A stretch of 64,000 nucleotides of DNA from Streptomyces qaidamensis. GTDB lineage: Bacteria; Actinomycetota; Actinomycetes; Streptomycetales; Streptomycetaceae. This document shows, piece by piece, positions 9,342-16,999 of the stretch. Where the stretch lies: positions 6,014,001 to 6,078,000 of the forward strand of contig NZ_CP015098.1 of assembly GCF_001611795.1 (NCBI RefSeq), read 5' to 3'. The first letter of the stretch is position 1; each line of letters opens with the position of its first letter. The translations under genes were made by a program, and so were the position numbers. The notes beneath the pieces were generated by a model. The model ran no database searches and was not told the origin of the DNA. It saw only the letters and a program-made list of their open reading frames with translations.

Positions 9342-10207
9342 GCACGCTCAGCACGCTCACCGGAGCGGGCCGCCGGCCGTCAGCCGGCCGCCACACGTCG
9401 CGGCTGGGCTGGAACCTCCTCGGCCTCCTCGTCTTCGTCACCGCCGGCTTCCCGCTCTACTGGATGCTCAACACCGCGTTCAAGCCCGCCAAGGACGCCA
9501 TCGACTCGGACCCGAGCCTCCTGCCGACCGGCATCACCCTCGACAACTTCACCCGGGCGCTGGACATCGCCGACTTCTGGGGCCCGGTCGGCCGCAGCAT
9601 GGTGGTGTCGCTGGCGGTGGTCGTCATCGGCATGGTGGTCGGGCTGCTGGCCGCGCTCGCCATCTCCCGGTTCGCCTTCCGCGGCCGCAAGATCGTGATC
9701 GTGGGCATCCTCGCGGTCCAGATGGTCCCGCTGGTCGCCATGATCATCCCGGTGTTCCTGCTGCTCAACGACCTCGGCCAGTACGACCGGCTGACCGGCC
9801 TCATCATCACGTACCTGACCTTCATCCTGCCGTTCACGGTCTGGACGCTGAGGGGCTTCATCGTCAACATCCCGAAGGAACTGGAGGAGGCGGCCATGGT
9901 CGACGGCTGCTCGCGCACCGGCGCCTTCCTCCGGGTCGTCTTCCCGCTCCTGGCCCCCGGCATGGTCGCCACCTCGGTCTACGGTTTCATCCAGGCCTGG
10001 AACGAGTACCTCTACGCCCTGATGCTCCTCAGCCAGAAGAACCAGACCGCGACCGTCTGGCTCGGCAACTTCACCACCAAGCACGGCACCGAATACGCCC
10101 CGATGATGGCCGGAGCCACGATGATGGCCGTGCCGATCGTCGCCCTCTTCCTCCTCGTCCAGCGCAAGATGGCCGCGGGCCTGACCGCGGGCGCCGTGAA
10201 GGGATGA
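9338..10207 (+). CDS. dasC: Das ABC transporter permease (MalG type)
   Basis: 289 residues, six predicted membrane segments. The EAA motif reads EEAAMVDGCSRTGAFLRVVF near residue 185. The C-terminus GAVKG is typical of MalG-type permeases. It pairs with DasB as the membrane channel for N,N'-diacetylchitobiose. The ATG overlaps the dasB stop codon. The gap to the downstream glycosidase is only 9 bp, so both belong to one transcript. Confidence 0.93.
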   Translation: MSTLSTLTGAGRRPSAGRHTSRLGWNLLGLLVFVTAGFPLYWMLNTAFKPAKDAIDSDPSLLPTGITLDNFTRALDIADFWGPVGRSMVVSLAVVVIGMVVGLLAALAISRFAFRGRKIVIVGILAVQMVPLVAMIIPVFLLLNDLGQYDRLTGLIITYLTFILPFTVWTLRGFIVNIPKELEEAAMVDGCSRTGAFLRVVFPLLAPGMVATSVYGFIQAWNEYLYALMLLSQKNQTATVWLGNFTTKHGTEYAPMMAGATMMAVPIVALFLLVQRKMAAGLTAGAVKG

Positions 10208-10216
10208 CCTCACCCG

Positions 10217-11755
10217 ATGACGACACTCGCCAGCGGCACCGACACACTCACCCGCGACGCCCTGACCGTCCTCCAGCCCGGCTTCACCGGCACCACCGCC
10301 CCCGACTGGCTGCTGCGCCGCCTCGGTGAGGGCCTCGCCTCCGTCGGACTGTTCGGCCGCAACATCGCCTCACCCGGCCAACTGGCCGCCCTGACCGCAC
10401 AGCTGCGGGCCGAGCGCGACGACGTCCTCGTCGCCATCGACGAGGAGGGCGGCGACGTGACCCGCCTGGAGGTGCGCAACGGCTCCTCCTTCCCGGGCAA
10501 CCACGCCCTCGGCGCGGTCGACGACGTGCAGCTGACCCACCAGGTCGCCCACGAGCTGGGCCGCCGCCTCGCCGCCTGCGGCGTCAACCTCAACTGGGCC
10601 CCGTCCGCCGACGTCAACTCCGACCCGCGCAACCCGGTCATCGGTGTCCGCTCCTTCGGCGCCGACACCGGCCTGGCCGCCCGGCACACCGCCGCCTATG
10701 TGACGGGTCTGCAGTCCGCCGGGGTCGCCGCCTGCACCAAGCACTTCCCGGGCCACGGCGACACGGCCGTCGACTCCCACCACGCCCTGCCGCGCATCGA
10801 CGTCTCACCCGAGGTACTGGCCGATCGCGAACTGACCCCCTTCCGCGCCGCCATCGCCGCCGGCACCCGGGCCGTCATGAGCGCCCACATCCTGGTCCCC
10901 GCGCTGGACCCCGACCGCCCGGCCACCCTCTCCCGCCGCATCCTCACCGGCCTGCTCCGCGACGAACTCGGCTACGACGGCCTCATCGTCACCGACGGCA
11001 TGGAGATGCGCGCCATCGCCGGCACCTACGGCATCGAACGCGGCAGCGTCCTCGCCATCGCCGCGGGCGCCGACGCGATCTGCGTGGGCGGCGGTCTCGC
11101 CGACGACGCGACCGTACTGCGCCTGCGGGACGCCCTGGTCTCGGCCGTGCGCTCGGGCGAACTCCCGGAGGAGCGCCTCGCCGAGGCCGCCGACCGGGTG
11201 CGGGCACTGGCCCGCTGGGCGGGCACGGCGGGCCACCCGGCCGACGACACCCACGGCACCGAGATCGGCCTGCACGCCGCCCGCCGCGCTCTCACCGTGA
11301 CCGCCGCGCCCGGCCTCGGCGACCCCGCGGCCTTCAAGCCCCTCACCGAACCGCCCTACGTCGCCGCCCTCACCCCGGTCGCCAACATCGCCGTCGGCGA
11401 CGAGACGCCCTGGGGCGTCGCCGCCGAGCTCATCCACCTCCTGCCCGGCACCGTGACCGGCAGCTTCGCCGCCGGGGACGGCCCGGAGAGCGAGGCCGGG
11501 GAGAACGCCGGCCGCGCAGCCCTCCAGGCCGCCGGACCGCGCCGCATCGTTGCCGTCGTCCGGGACGAACACCGTCACCCCTGGATGGCCTCCGCCCTCG
11601 ACACCCTGCTGGCCGCCCGCCCCGACACCGTCGTCGTCGAGATGGGCGTCCCCCAGGCAGCCCCCCGCGGCGCCCTGCACATCGCCACCCACGGCGCGGC
11701 CCGCGTCTGCGGCCGGGCGGCGGCCGAGGTGATCGCCGGAGCCATGGGCCGCTGA
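10217..11755 (+). CDS. dasD: Family 3 glycoside hydrolase, beta-N-acetylglucosaminidase
   Basis: 512 residues with no signal peptide, so cytoplasmic. The NagZ-type signature KHFPGHGDTAVDSHHALP begins at K175 and contains the Asp-His dyad (D186/H188) used as acid/base; D260 in IVTDGMEM is the expected nucleophile. The N-terminal TIM barrel covers about residues 1-340 and a second alpha/beta domain follows. Its position directly after dasABC fits hydrolysis of imported chitobiose to GlcNAc. S. coelicolor has an equivalent gene named dasD; the symbol is transferred by synteny and family. An alternative is a peptidoglycan-recycling NagZ role, but the operon favours chitobiose. Confidence 0.88.
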   Translation: MTTLASGTDTLTRDALTVLQPGFTGTTAPDWLLRRLGEGLASVGLFGRNIASPGQLAALTAQLRAERDDVLVAIDEEGGDVTRLEVRNGSSFPGNHALGAVDDVQLTHQVAHELGRRLAACGVNLNWAPSADVNSDPRNPVIGVRSFGADTGLAARHTAAYVTGLQSAGVAACTKHFPGHGDTAVDSHHALPRIDVSPEVLADRELTPFRAAIAAGTRAVMSAHILVPALDPDRPATLSRRILTGLLRDELGYDGLIVTDGMEMRAIAGTYGIERGSVLAIAAGADAICVGGGLADDATVLRLRDALVSAVRSGELPEERLAEAADRVRALARWAGTAGHPADDTHGTEIGLHAARRALTVTAAPGLGDPAAFKPLTEPPYVAALTPVANIAVGDETPWGVAAELIHLLPGTVTGSFAAGDGPESEAGENAGRAALQAAGPRRIVAVVRDEHRHPWMASALDTLLAARPDTVVVEMGVPQAAPRGALHIATHGAARVCGRAAAEVIAGAMGR

Positions 11756-11787
11756 AGCACGCTGCAACCCCTCTTCGATGAGCGTGG

Positions 11788-11823
11788 TTGTAAGCCTGCC
11801 ACCAGATGTAGTACTTCTTATAC
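11788..11823 (+). promoter_or_regulatory. Promoter for a leaderless XRE-regulator transcript
   Basis: TTGTAA (11788-11793) and TACTTC (11812-11817) are separated by 18 bp, which puts the start of transcription on or next to the A of the ATG at 11824. No Shine-Dalgarno sequence is present before that ATG. A leaderless mRNA is therefore likely. Confidence 0.5.
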
Positions 11824-12072
11824 ATGAGCGAGCAGGTGCACAACAGGTTGGCCGTGGTGCGCGCCGAACACAAGGTGTCGCGCCAGAGCCTGGCCGAGGC
11901 AGTGGGGGCCCACTACCAGACCATCGGCTACATCGAGCGGGGGCAGTACAACCCGAGCCTCGACCTGGCGCTGAAGATCGCGAAGTTCTTCGGTCTGCCG
12001 GTCGAGGCCCTGTTCTCCCTCGAACCGTTCCGGCCGCTCACGGACGAGGTCTACGGGAGGAAACAGCCATGA
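11824..12072 (+). CDS. XRE-family transcriptional regulator, small
   Basis: 82 residues made almost entirely of one Cro/cI helix-turn-helix: NRLAVVRAEHKVSRQSLAEA then VGAHYQTIGYIERGQYNPSL and a following helix. It overlaps the downstream membrane-protein gene by 4 bp (ATGA). Such XRE/membrane pairs usually work as a self-regulating unit in which the membrane protein modulates the regulator. Lack of a ribosome site and the promoter spacing suggest leaderless translation. The target is unknown. The pair interrupts the amino-sugar block and has no evident metabolic link to it. Confidence 0.85.
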   Translation: MSEQVHNRLAVVRAEHKVSRQSLAEAVGAHYQTIGYIERGQYNPSLDLALKIAKFFGLPVEALFSLEPFRPLTDEVYGRKQP

Positions 12073-12614
12073 CGACGACACGCCTGACCCGCTACGACCG
12101 GGGCATGCTGCGGCTGATGAACGACCGCCGCGCAGCGGCCTGGTACGCCACGGCAGCACGCCGTCGCCTGGCCGTCAGCGGCCATGTCGCCCTCACCCTG
12201 GCCATCGGCGGTCTGATGGCCCACATGTTCCTCGCCGAGGGCGAGCCGCTGTGGACCGTGGCCGTGATGGCGGTGCTGCTGTTGCCCTGGATGGTCTTGA
12301 CCGGCGTGATCAACGGCGCCACCCGAGGCCTGCTGGAACTGCGCGAACACGTCCTGGACGAACGCCAGTCGGCAGAACGCAGCCGCGTCCTGGCCCGGGC
12401 CCACCGCTTGACGACGCTGCTCCTCGCGGCAGTGGCGGTCACCCTGCTGATCATGGGCGGGGCCGCCGGAGACGCCCCGAAGGCCTATGCGGCACCCCTG
12501 CTCATCGCCGTCCTCGTCGCCCACCGGGTGATGCCCCTGTGGGTGGCCGGCTGGCACGCCCAGAACGAGCCGGCCGACGACGGCGTACTGGAGCCCGGCG
12601 CCCTGGGCCGCTAG
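12069..12614 (+). CDS. Membrane protein paired with XRE regulator
   Basis: 181 residues. Four hydrophobic segments are visible: about residues 37-55, 62-84, 117-135 and 140-160. A long amphipathic, arginine-rich stretch (LRLMNDRRAAAWYATAARRR) precedes the first and another separates the two pairs (LLELREHVLDERQSAERSRV). The ATG overlaps the regulator's stop codon and has a GGAGG site just upstream (inside the regulator's reading frame). No enzymatic motif is seen. A role in sensing or holding the XRE protein at the membrane is inferred from the pairing only. Confidence 0.78.
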   Translation: MTTTRLTRYDRGMLRLMNDRRAAAWYATAARRRLAVSGHVALTLAIGGLMAHMFLAEGEPLWTVAVMAVLLLPWMVLTGVINGATRGLLELREHVLDERQSAERSRVLARAHRLTTLLLAAVAVTLLIMGGAAGDAPKAYAAPLLIAVLVAHRVMPLWVAGWHAQNEPADDGVLEPGALGR

Positions 12615-12674
12615 TACCGTCGCTCGGGTCGGGGCGCAGGGGAGCCACGGCGCTGCCCGGGCCGGCCGGAGGGT

Positions 12675-13460
12675 TCAGATTCCCTGCCACTCCGGCTTGT
12701 TGGTGTAGGTGTGCCGGAAGTAGTCCGCCAGCTTCAGCTTCGACGCGGCGGCCTCGTCCACGACGACGGTGGCATGCGGGTGGAGCTGGAGCGCGGACGC
12801 GGGGCACACCGCGGCGATCGGCCCTTCCACCGTCGCCGCGACCGCGTCCGCCTTGCCCTCGCCGGTGGCGAGCAGCACCAGATGCCGGGCCTCCAGGATG
12901 GTGCCGATGCCCTGCGTGATCACGTGGTGCGGCACCTGGTCGATGTCACCGTCGAAGAAGCGCGCGTTGTCGATCCGGGTCTGCTCGGTCAGCGTCTTGA
13001 TCCGCGTCCGCGAAGCCAGCGACGAGCACGGCTCGTTGAACCCTATGTGCCCGTCGGTCCCGATCCCGAGCAGCTGAAGGTCCACACCCCCGGCGTCCGA
13101 CAGCGCCTTGTCATACGCCTCGCACGCCCCCTGTACGTCTTCCGCCGAGCCGTCCGGGCCCGTGAACTGGTCCATTCCGATCCCGAGCGGCTCCAGCACC
13201 TCGCGCCGCAGCACCGAGCGGTACGACTCCGGATGATCGGCGGGCAGCCCCACGTACTCGTCGAGTTGCGCGATCCGCGCCCGCCCGACGTCCACGGCGC
13301 CGGAACGCACCTTCGCCGCCAGCGCCTCGTACACGGGCAGCGGCGTCGAGCCGGTGGCCACGCCGAGCAGGGCGCCGGGCTTGCGGCGAAGCAGCTGGGC
13401 CATGGCCCCGGCGATGAGCTCGCCGCCGGCCTTGGCGTCCGGAACGATGACAACTTCCAC
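12675..13460 (-). CDS. nagB: Glucosamine-6-phosphate deaminase
   Basis: 261 residues, the usual NagB length. Family motifs include GVATGSTPLPVYEAL near residue 35, AQLDEYVGLPADHPESY near 70, and IGTDGHIGFNEPCSS near 135, which holds the catalytic Asp and the active-site His. The enzyme converts glucosamine-6-phosphate to fructose-6-phosphate and ammonia, the committed step joining GlcNAc catabolism to glycolysis. It starts at GTG. The promoter region carries a perfect dre core, so DasR controls it together with dasABC. The gene converges on the XRE/membrane pair with a 60-bp gap and no clear terminator. Confidence 0.95.
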   Translation of the reverse strand: MEVVIVPDAKAGGELIAGAMAQLLRRKPGALLGVATGSTPLPVYEALAAKVRSGAVDVGRARIAQLDEYVGLPADHPESYRSVLRREVLEPLGIGMDQFTGPDGSAEDVQGACEAYDKALSDAGGVDLQLLGIGTDGHIGFNEPCSSLASRTRIKTLTEQTRIDNARFFDGDIDQVPHHVITQGIGTILEARHLVLLATGEGKADAVAATVEGPIAAVCPASALQLHPHATVVVDEAAASKLKLADYFRHTYTNKPEWQGI

Positions 13461-13517
13461 GCTGGGCCTGCCGATCTGAGAGGAGTGCTCAACTGGGACC
13501 GGACCCGGAAGGGGTCG

Positions 13518-13533
13518 TGTGGTTTAGACCAAT
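13518..13533. promoter_or_regulatory. DasR operator (dre) upstream of nagB
   Basis: TGTGGTTTAGACCAAT contains the 12-bp core TGGTTTAGACCA, close to the dre consensus and known for Streptomyces nagB. It lies 58 bp upstream of the nagB start. The other side leads towards the SIS-domain gene, 297 bp away, so it might also affect that gene. Confidence 0.85.
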
Positions 13534-13630
13534 CTAACAGAGCGGTCCCGTCCCTCCCAGGGTGGGAACCGCCGCTCCCAGACGGGCAGCGCCGACGTGG
13601 CGACCGGGCCGCCGAGGGGTGAACTTCGTC

Positions 13631-13718
13631 GCTCCGGAGATGGTGCGGGGAGTGGGGCAAGGGGTGACTCTGCGGCTCCGGCCATGGTGCGGGCAGTGGG
13701 CCAGGGGGCGGCCCTGCC
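13631..13718. repeat. Two tandem 44-bp imperfect repeats in nagB-SIS intergenic region
   Basis: Copy 1 (13631-13674) and copy 2 (13675-13718) begin gctccgg and share ATGGTGCGGG-AGTGGG-CA-GGGG blocks with substitutions only, no indels. They sit in the otherwise featureless 13534-13829 interval between nagB and the SIS-domain gene. The function is unknown; it may be a simple duplication. Confidence 0.7.
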
Positions 13719-13829
13719 GTTCCGCGCCAGGCGCGGGGTGTGGATTTGAGGCCCCTGGTGGGCGTTGCCCGGCCCGGGGGAGTGGAATGGGGTCTGCAGC
13801 CGCCCGGCCCGCCCCTGGAAGGACCCGCC

Positions 13830-14903
13830 ATGACCGCCGCCGCCACACCGGACCCCCTCAGCGAGCTCCCGGGCCGGACCATGGCCCGTGAGATGGCAGA
13901 GCAGCCCGCCGTCCTGCGCCGGATCCTGTCCGAGGGTGCCCCCGCCATCCAGGACGTCGCCCGTCGGATCGCCGCCCGCGCGCCCCGCTTCGTGCTGCTG
14001 ACCGCCCGCGGCACCTCGGACAACGCCGCCCTGTACGCCAAGTACCTCCTGGAGATCCGGCTCGGCCTGCCCTGCGGACTCACCTCGATGTCCACCACCA
14101 CGGCCTACGGCGCCCGGCCCGACCTCACCGACGTCCTCGTCGTCACCGTCAGCCAGTCGGGCGGTTCCCCGGACCTGGTCGCCTCCACCCGGGCCGCCCG
14201 CGAGGCCGGCGCGATCACGCTGGCCGTCACCAACAACCCGGACTCACCGCTCGCCGGCGTCTCCGAGTACCACATCGACATCATGGCCGGGCCGGAGAAG
14301 GCTCTCCCCGCGACCAAGACCTACACCGCCTCCCTCCTCGCTCTCTACCTCTTCGTCGAGGGCTTGCGCGGCGGCGACGGCGCGCCTGCGCAGATGCTGC
14401 CGGATCTCGCCGAGCAGTTGCTCGCCCGGCAGGACGAGGTGCGCACCCTCGCCGCCCGCTACCGCTTCGCCGAGCGCATGGTGATCACGTCCCGCGGCTA
14501 CGGCTACCCCACGGCCAAGGAGGCCGCCCTCAAGCTGATGGAGACCAGCTACATCCCCGCCCTCTCCTACTCCGGCGCGGACCTGCTGCACGGACCGCTC
14601 GCCATGGTCGACAACGTCTCCCCGGTCATCGCCGTGGTCACCGACGGCAGGGGCGGCGAAGCGCTCCAGCCCGTCCTGGACCGGTTGCGCGGCCGCGGCG
14701 CCGACCTCGTCGTCATCGGCCCCAGCCACCAGGTCGGGCAGGCATCGGCCGGCTTCGTCCTGCCCACGGACAACGTGGCCGAGGAGGTCCAGCCCATGCT
14801 GGAGATCATCCCGCTCCAGCTCCTCGCCTACGAGGTCACCATCGCCCGGGGCCAGGACCCGGACGCGCCCCGGGCGCTGGCGAAGGTGACGGAGACTCGC
14901 TGA
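13830..14903 (+). CDS. Tandem SIS-domain protein, GlmS-isomerase/NagB-II-like
   Basis: 357 residues with two SIS sugar-isomerase domains, about residues 35-180 (LTARGTSDNAALYAKYLLEI, VTVSQSGGSPDLVAST) and 205-340 (SRGYGYPTAKEAALKLMETS, SGADLLHGPLAMVD). This is the architecture of the GlmS isomerase half without the N-terminal glutaminase domain, as in NagB-II deaminases and AgaS/FrlB-type enzymes. A GGAAGGA site precedes the ATG. Next to nagB, a role in amino-sugar phosphate isomerisation or deamination is likely; the exact substrate is not visible. No gene follows closely on the same strand. Confidence 0.87.
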   Translation: MTAAATPDPLSELPGRTMAREMAEQPAVLRRILSEGAPAIQDVARRIAARAPRFVLLTARGTSDNAALYAKYLLEIRLGLPCGLTSMSTTTAYGARPDLTDVLVVTVSQSGGSPDLVASTRAAREAGAITLAVTNNPDSPLAGVSEYHIDIMAGPEKALPATKTYTASLLALYLFVEGLRGGDGAPAQMLPDLAEQLLARQDEVRTLAARYRFAERMVITSRGYGYPTAKEAALKLMETSYIPALSYSGADLLHGPLAMVDNVSPVIAVVTDGRGGEALQPVLDRLRGRGADLVVIGPSHQVGQASAGFVLPTDNVAEEVQPMLEIIPLQLLAYEVTIARGQDPDAPRALAKVTETR

Positions 14904-15105
14904 GGCGGGGAGCTTCGGGCGTCATCATGGGCTCCTGGACGCCACGGCCGTCGCGGCAAGGGCTGGTCACCGCTCCCACAACGCCCCGACCTGGCCTCCG
15001 CAGCCAATGCCCTCCTCCTTGGCTCGCCGGCAGTGGCTAAGGGGTCCATTCACCATGAGCGTCTCATCAGGCCGCGCGACCCGGACGGGCATAGTGGCAG
15101 GACTC

Positions 15106-15858
15106 CTAAGTGAGCGAGCCCCCCGTCACATCCACCCAGCTACCCGTCACCCACCGCCCTCCGTCCGACACCAGGAAAGCCACCACGTCGGCGACCTCGG
15201 CGGGTTCGCCCACGCCGCCCAGCGCCGATATCGCCGCGGCCTTCGCCCAGCCGTCGGGGCTGCCGTGCAGCAGGGCTGCCGTGTTGTCGGTGTCGATGAT
15301 CCCCGGGGCCACCGAGTTCACCGTGATGCCCCGGCTCCCCAGCACCTTGGACAGGTCGCGCGAGAAGACGTCCAGCGCGCCCTTCGTCATCGCGTACGCC
15401 ATGTTGTCCGGCATCACCGCCGTCCGGGCCAGCCCCGACGAGATGTTGACGACCCGGCCACCGTCCCGCAGGCGGGTCATGCCGTGCTTGAGGATGAAGA
15501 ACGGCGCCTTCACATTCACCGCGAAGGCCTTGTCGTACTCCCGCTCCTCCAGCTCCTGGATCGGCCGCGTGTTGCCGATCGCCGCGTTGTTCACCAGGAT
15601 GTCCAGCCCGTCCGCGTGCCGGTCGAACTCCTCCCACAGCGCCTGGGCGTCCCCCGGTACCCCGAGCTCGACGCCCATCGCGAACGCCGAGCCCCCGGCC
15701 CTTTCGATCGCCGCGACCGTCTCCTTCGCCGCGGTCTCGTTCCTGCCGTAGTGCACCGCGACCCGGGCGCCGTCGCGCCCCAGCCGCTCGGCGATTCCTC
15801 GCCCGATGCCCCTGCTCGCCCCCGTGACGAGTGCCGTCCTGCCCGTGAGCACGCCCAT
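15106..15858 (-). CDS. Short-chain dehydrogenase/reductase
   Basis: 250 residues, the classic SDR length. The cofactor motif TGASRGIGRGIAERL starts near residue 11. NNAAIG replaces the usual NNAG at the end of beta-4. The catalytic residues appear as Ser in NISSGLARTA and Tyr/Lys in MAYAMTKGALDVFSRDLSK. An arginine in VHYGRN after beta-2 suggests NADPH preference. The ATG with GAGGAGG 10 bp upstream was preferred over an ATG six codons earlier that lies on that ribosome site. It is divergent from a TetR regulator and is the likely target of it. The substrate is unknown. Confidence 0.88.
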   Translation of the reverse strand: MGVLTGRTALVTGASRGIGRGIAERLGRDGARVAVHYGRNETAAKETVAAIERAGGSAFAMGVELGVPGDAQALWEEFDRHADGLDILVNNAAIGNTRPIQELEEREYDKAFAVNVKAPFFILKHGMTRLRDGGRVVNISSGLARTAVMPDNMAYAMTKGALDVFSRDLSKVLGSRGITVNSVAPGIIDTDNTAALLHGSPDGWAKAAAISALGGVGEPAEVADVVAFLVSDGGRWVTGSWVDVTGGSLT

Positions 15859-15872
15859 GGCGGCCCCCCTCC

Positions 15873-15945
15873 TCATTTATCTAGCGATCGATACAGAAAT
15901 GACCGTACAACAGCCCGGCTTCATTTCTCTAGTGTCCGCTATAAA
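15873..15945. promoter_or_regulatory. Divergent SDR/TetR operator-promoter region
   Basis: Two direct copies of TCATTTnTCTAG (15873-15884 and 15921-15932), 48 bp apart, are each followed by an AT-rich stretch (GATCGATA and CCGCTATA). The second overlaps a good -10, TATAAA (15940-15945), for the TetR gene; the first lies at the SDR promoter side. The arrangement suits a regulator that represses both genes. Confidence 0.55.
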
Positions 15946-15954
15946 ATGCACCCC

Positions 15955-16656
15955 ATGGTGAACGACGACGCAGTCGCGAAGGCCCGGACGGGGTCTGACG
16001 CCGCGAACGCGGGAGCCGCCGAGGGAACTGCCGGCGGCGGCAAGGCCAGGACCAAGTCCCGCGGCCGCCCCCGCTCCTTCGATCGCGAGACCGCGCTGGA
16101 GAAGGCCCTCCTCGCCTTCTGGGAGCACGGCTACGAGGCCACGTCCGTCTCCGACCTCACCCGCGTCATGGACATCGGAGCCCCCAGCCTGTACGCGGCC
16201 TTCGGTGACAAGCGGTCCCTCTTCGAAGAGGTCGTCCGCATGTACGGCACGAGGTACGGATCCTTCACCGACCGCGCCCTCACCGAGGAGCCCACCGCGC
16301 GGGCCGCCGTCGAGCGCGCCCTGCGCGAGGCCGCCACCGCGTACACGGAACCCGGCCACCCGCACGGCTGCCTCGTCGTCCACGCCGCCACGAACTGCTC
16401 GACCCCCGAGGTGGAGGAGTCGCTGCGGGACCGCCGCAACGCCAACATCGCCGCGTTCGAGAGTCGCATCAGGGCGGATGTCGCCGCCGGGGCGCTGCCG
16501 CCGACCACCGACGCCGCCGCCCTGGCCCGGCACACCGGAGCGATGATCCAGGGCATGTCACAACAGGCACGCGACGGGGCGAGCCGGGAGGAACTGGAGG
16601 CGGTCGCGGAAATTGCCCTGTCCATCTGGCCCCGCACAGGAACCCACACGGGTTAG
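15955..16656 (+). CDS. TetR-family transcriptional regulator
   Basis: 233 residues. A hydrophilic N-terminal extension of about 37 residues precedes the TetR helix-turn-helix (SFDRETALEKALLAFWEHGY then TSVSDLTRVMDIGAPSLYAA, FGDKRSLFEEV). The ligand domain contains HPHGCLVVHAATNCSTPEVE, the form seen in AcrR/YxaF-type regulators with a C-terminal TetR_C domain. No ribosome site precedes either ATG (15946 or 15955), and the -10 hexamer ends only 9 bp before the second, so translation may be leaderless or nearly so. It is divergent from the SDR gene and probably represses it. Confidence 0.85.
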   Translation: MVNDDAVAKARTGSDAANAGAAEGTAGGGKARTKSRGRPRSFDRETALEKALLAFWEHGYEATSVSDLTRVMDIGAPSLYAAFGDKRSLFEEVVRMYGTRYGSFTDRALTEEPTARAAVERALREAATAYTEPGHPHGCLVVHAATNCSTPEVEESLRDRRNANIAAFESRIRADVAAGALPPTTDAAALARHTGAMIQGMSQQARDGASREELEAVAEIALSIWPRTGTHTG

Positions 16657-16737
16657 GCTGCCTGCTGGACGACAGGGCGTCCGACGCCGTCGCAGAAATG
16701 ACAACAACGAACAGCCTCCAACGCATGGACACCCATA

Positions 16738-16753
16738 AGTGGTCTAGTCCACA
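16738..16753. promoter_or_regulatory. dre-like DasR site upstream of HisKA_2 kinase
   Basis: AGTGGTCTAGTCCACA is an almost perfect palindrome containing TGGTCTAGTCCA, the same core as the site upstream of dasR. It lies 246 bp upstream of the kinase start and 81 bp after the TetR gene stop, on no obvious -35/-10. Confidence 0.72.
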
Positions 16754-16766
16754 ATGCGTAACGAGA

Positions 16767-16817
16767 GCGCGTGTGCAACGCGCACCAGCCTCCGTCTTCC
16801 CCGCACAGGAAGACGGA
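16767..16817 (+). other. Two adjacent hairpins in kinase leader
   Basis: GCGCGT-GTGCA-ACGCGC (16767-16783) is followed by TCCGTCTTCC-CCGCACA-GGAAGACGGA (16791-16817, 10 perfect pairs). There is no T-run. They may terminate TetR transcription or structure the long kinase leader. The remaining 16818-16999 shows no other signal. Confidence 0.5.
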
Positions 16818-16999
16818 CCGAGGAACCGAGGCTCTCTGCCCTGACTGCCCCGGCTCCTCATCCTCGGCCGACCGGGACCGCACACCCCACGGCCGATGCT
16901 GCTCCGGGCTGCGGTGCCGGGAGGGTTGAGGGTCCCTCTCAGGCGCCGCGGCCCGCGGGTGTTTCAGGGCCGTACGAACGCCCGGGTACGCTCGCAGAC

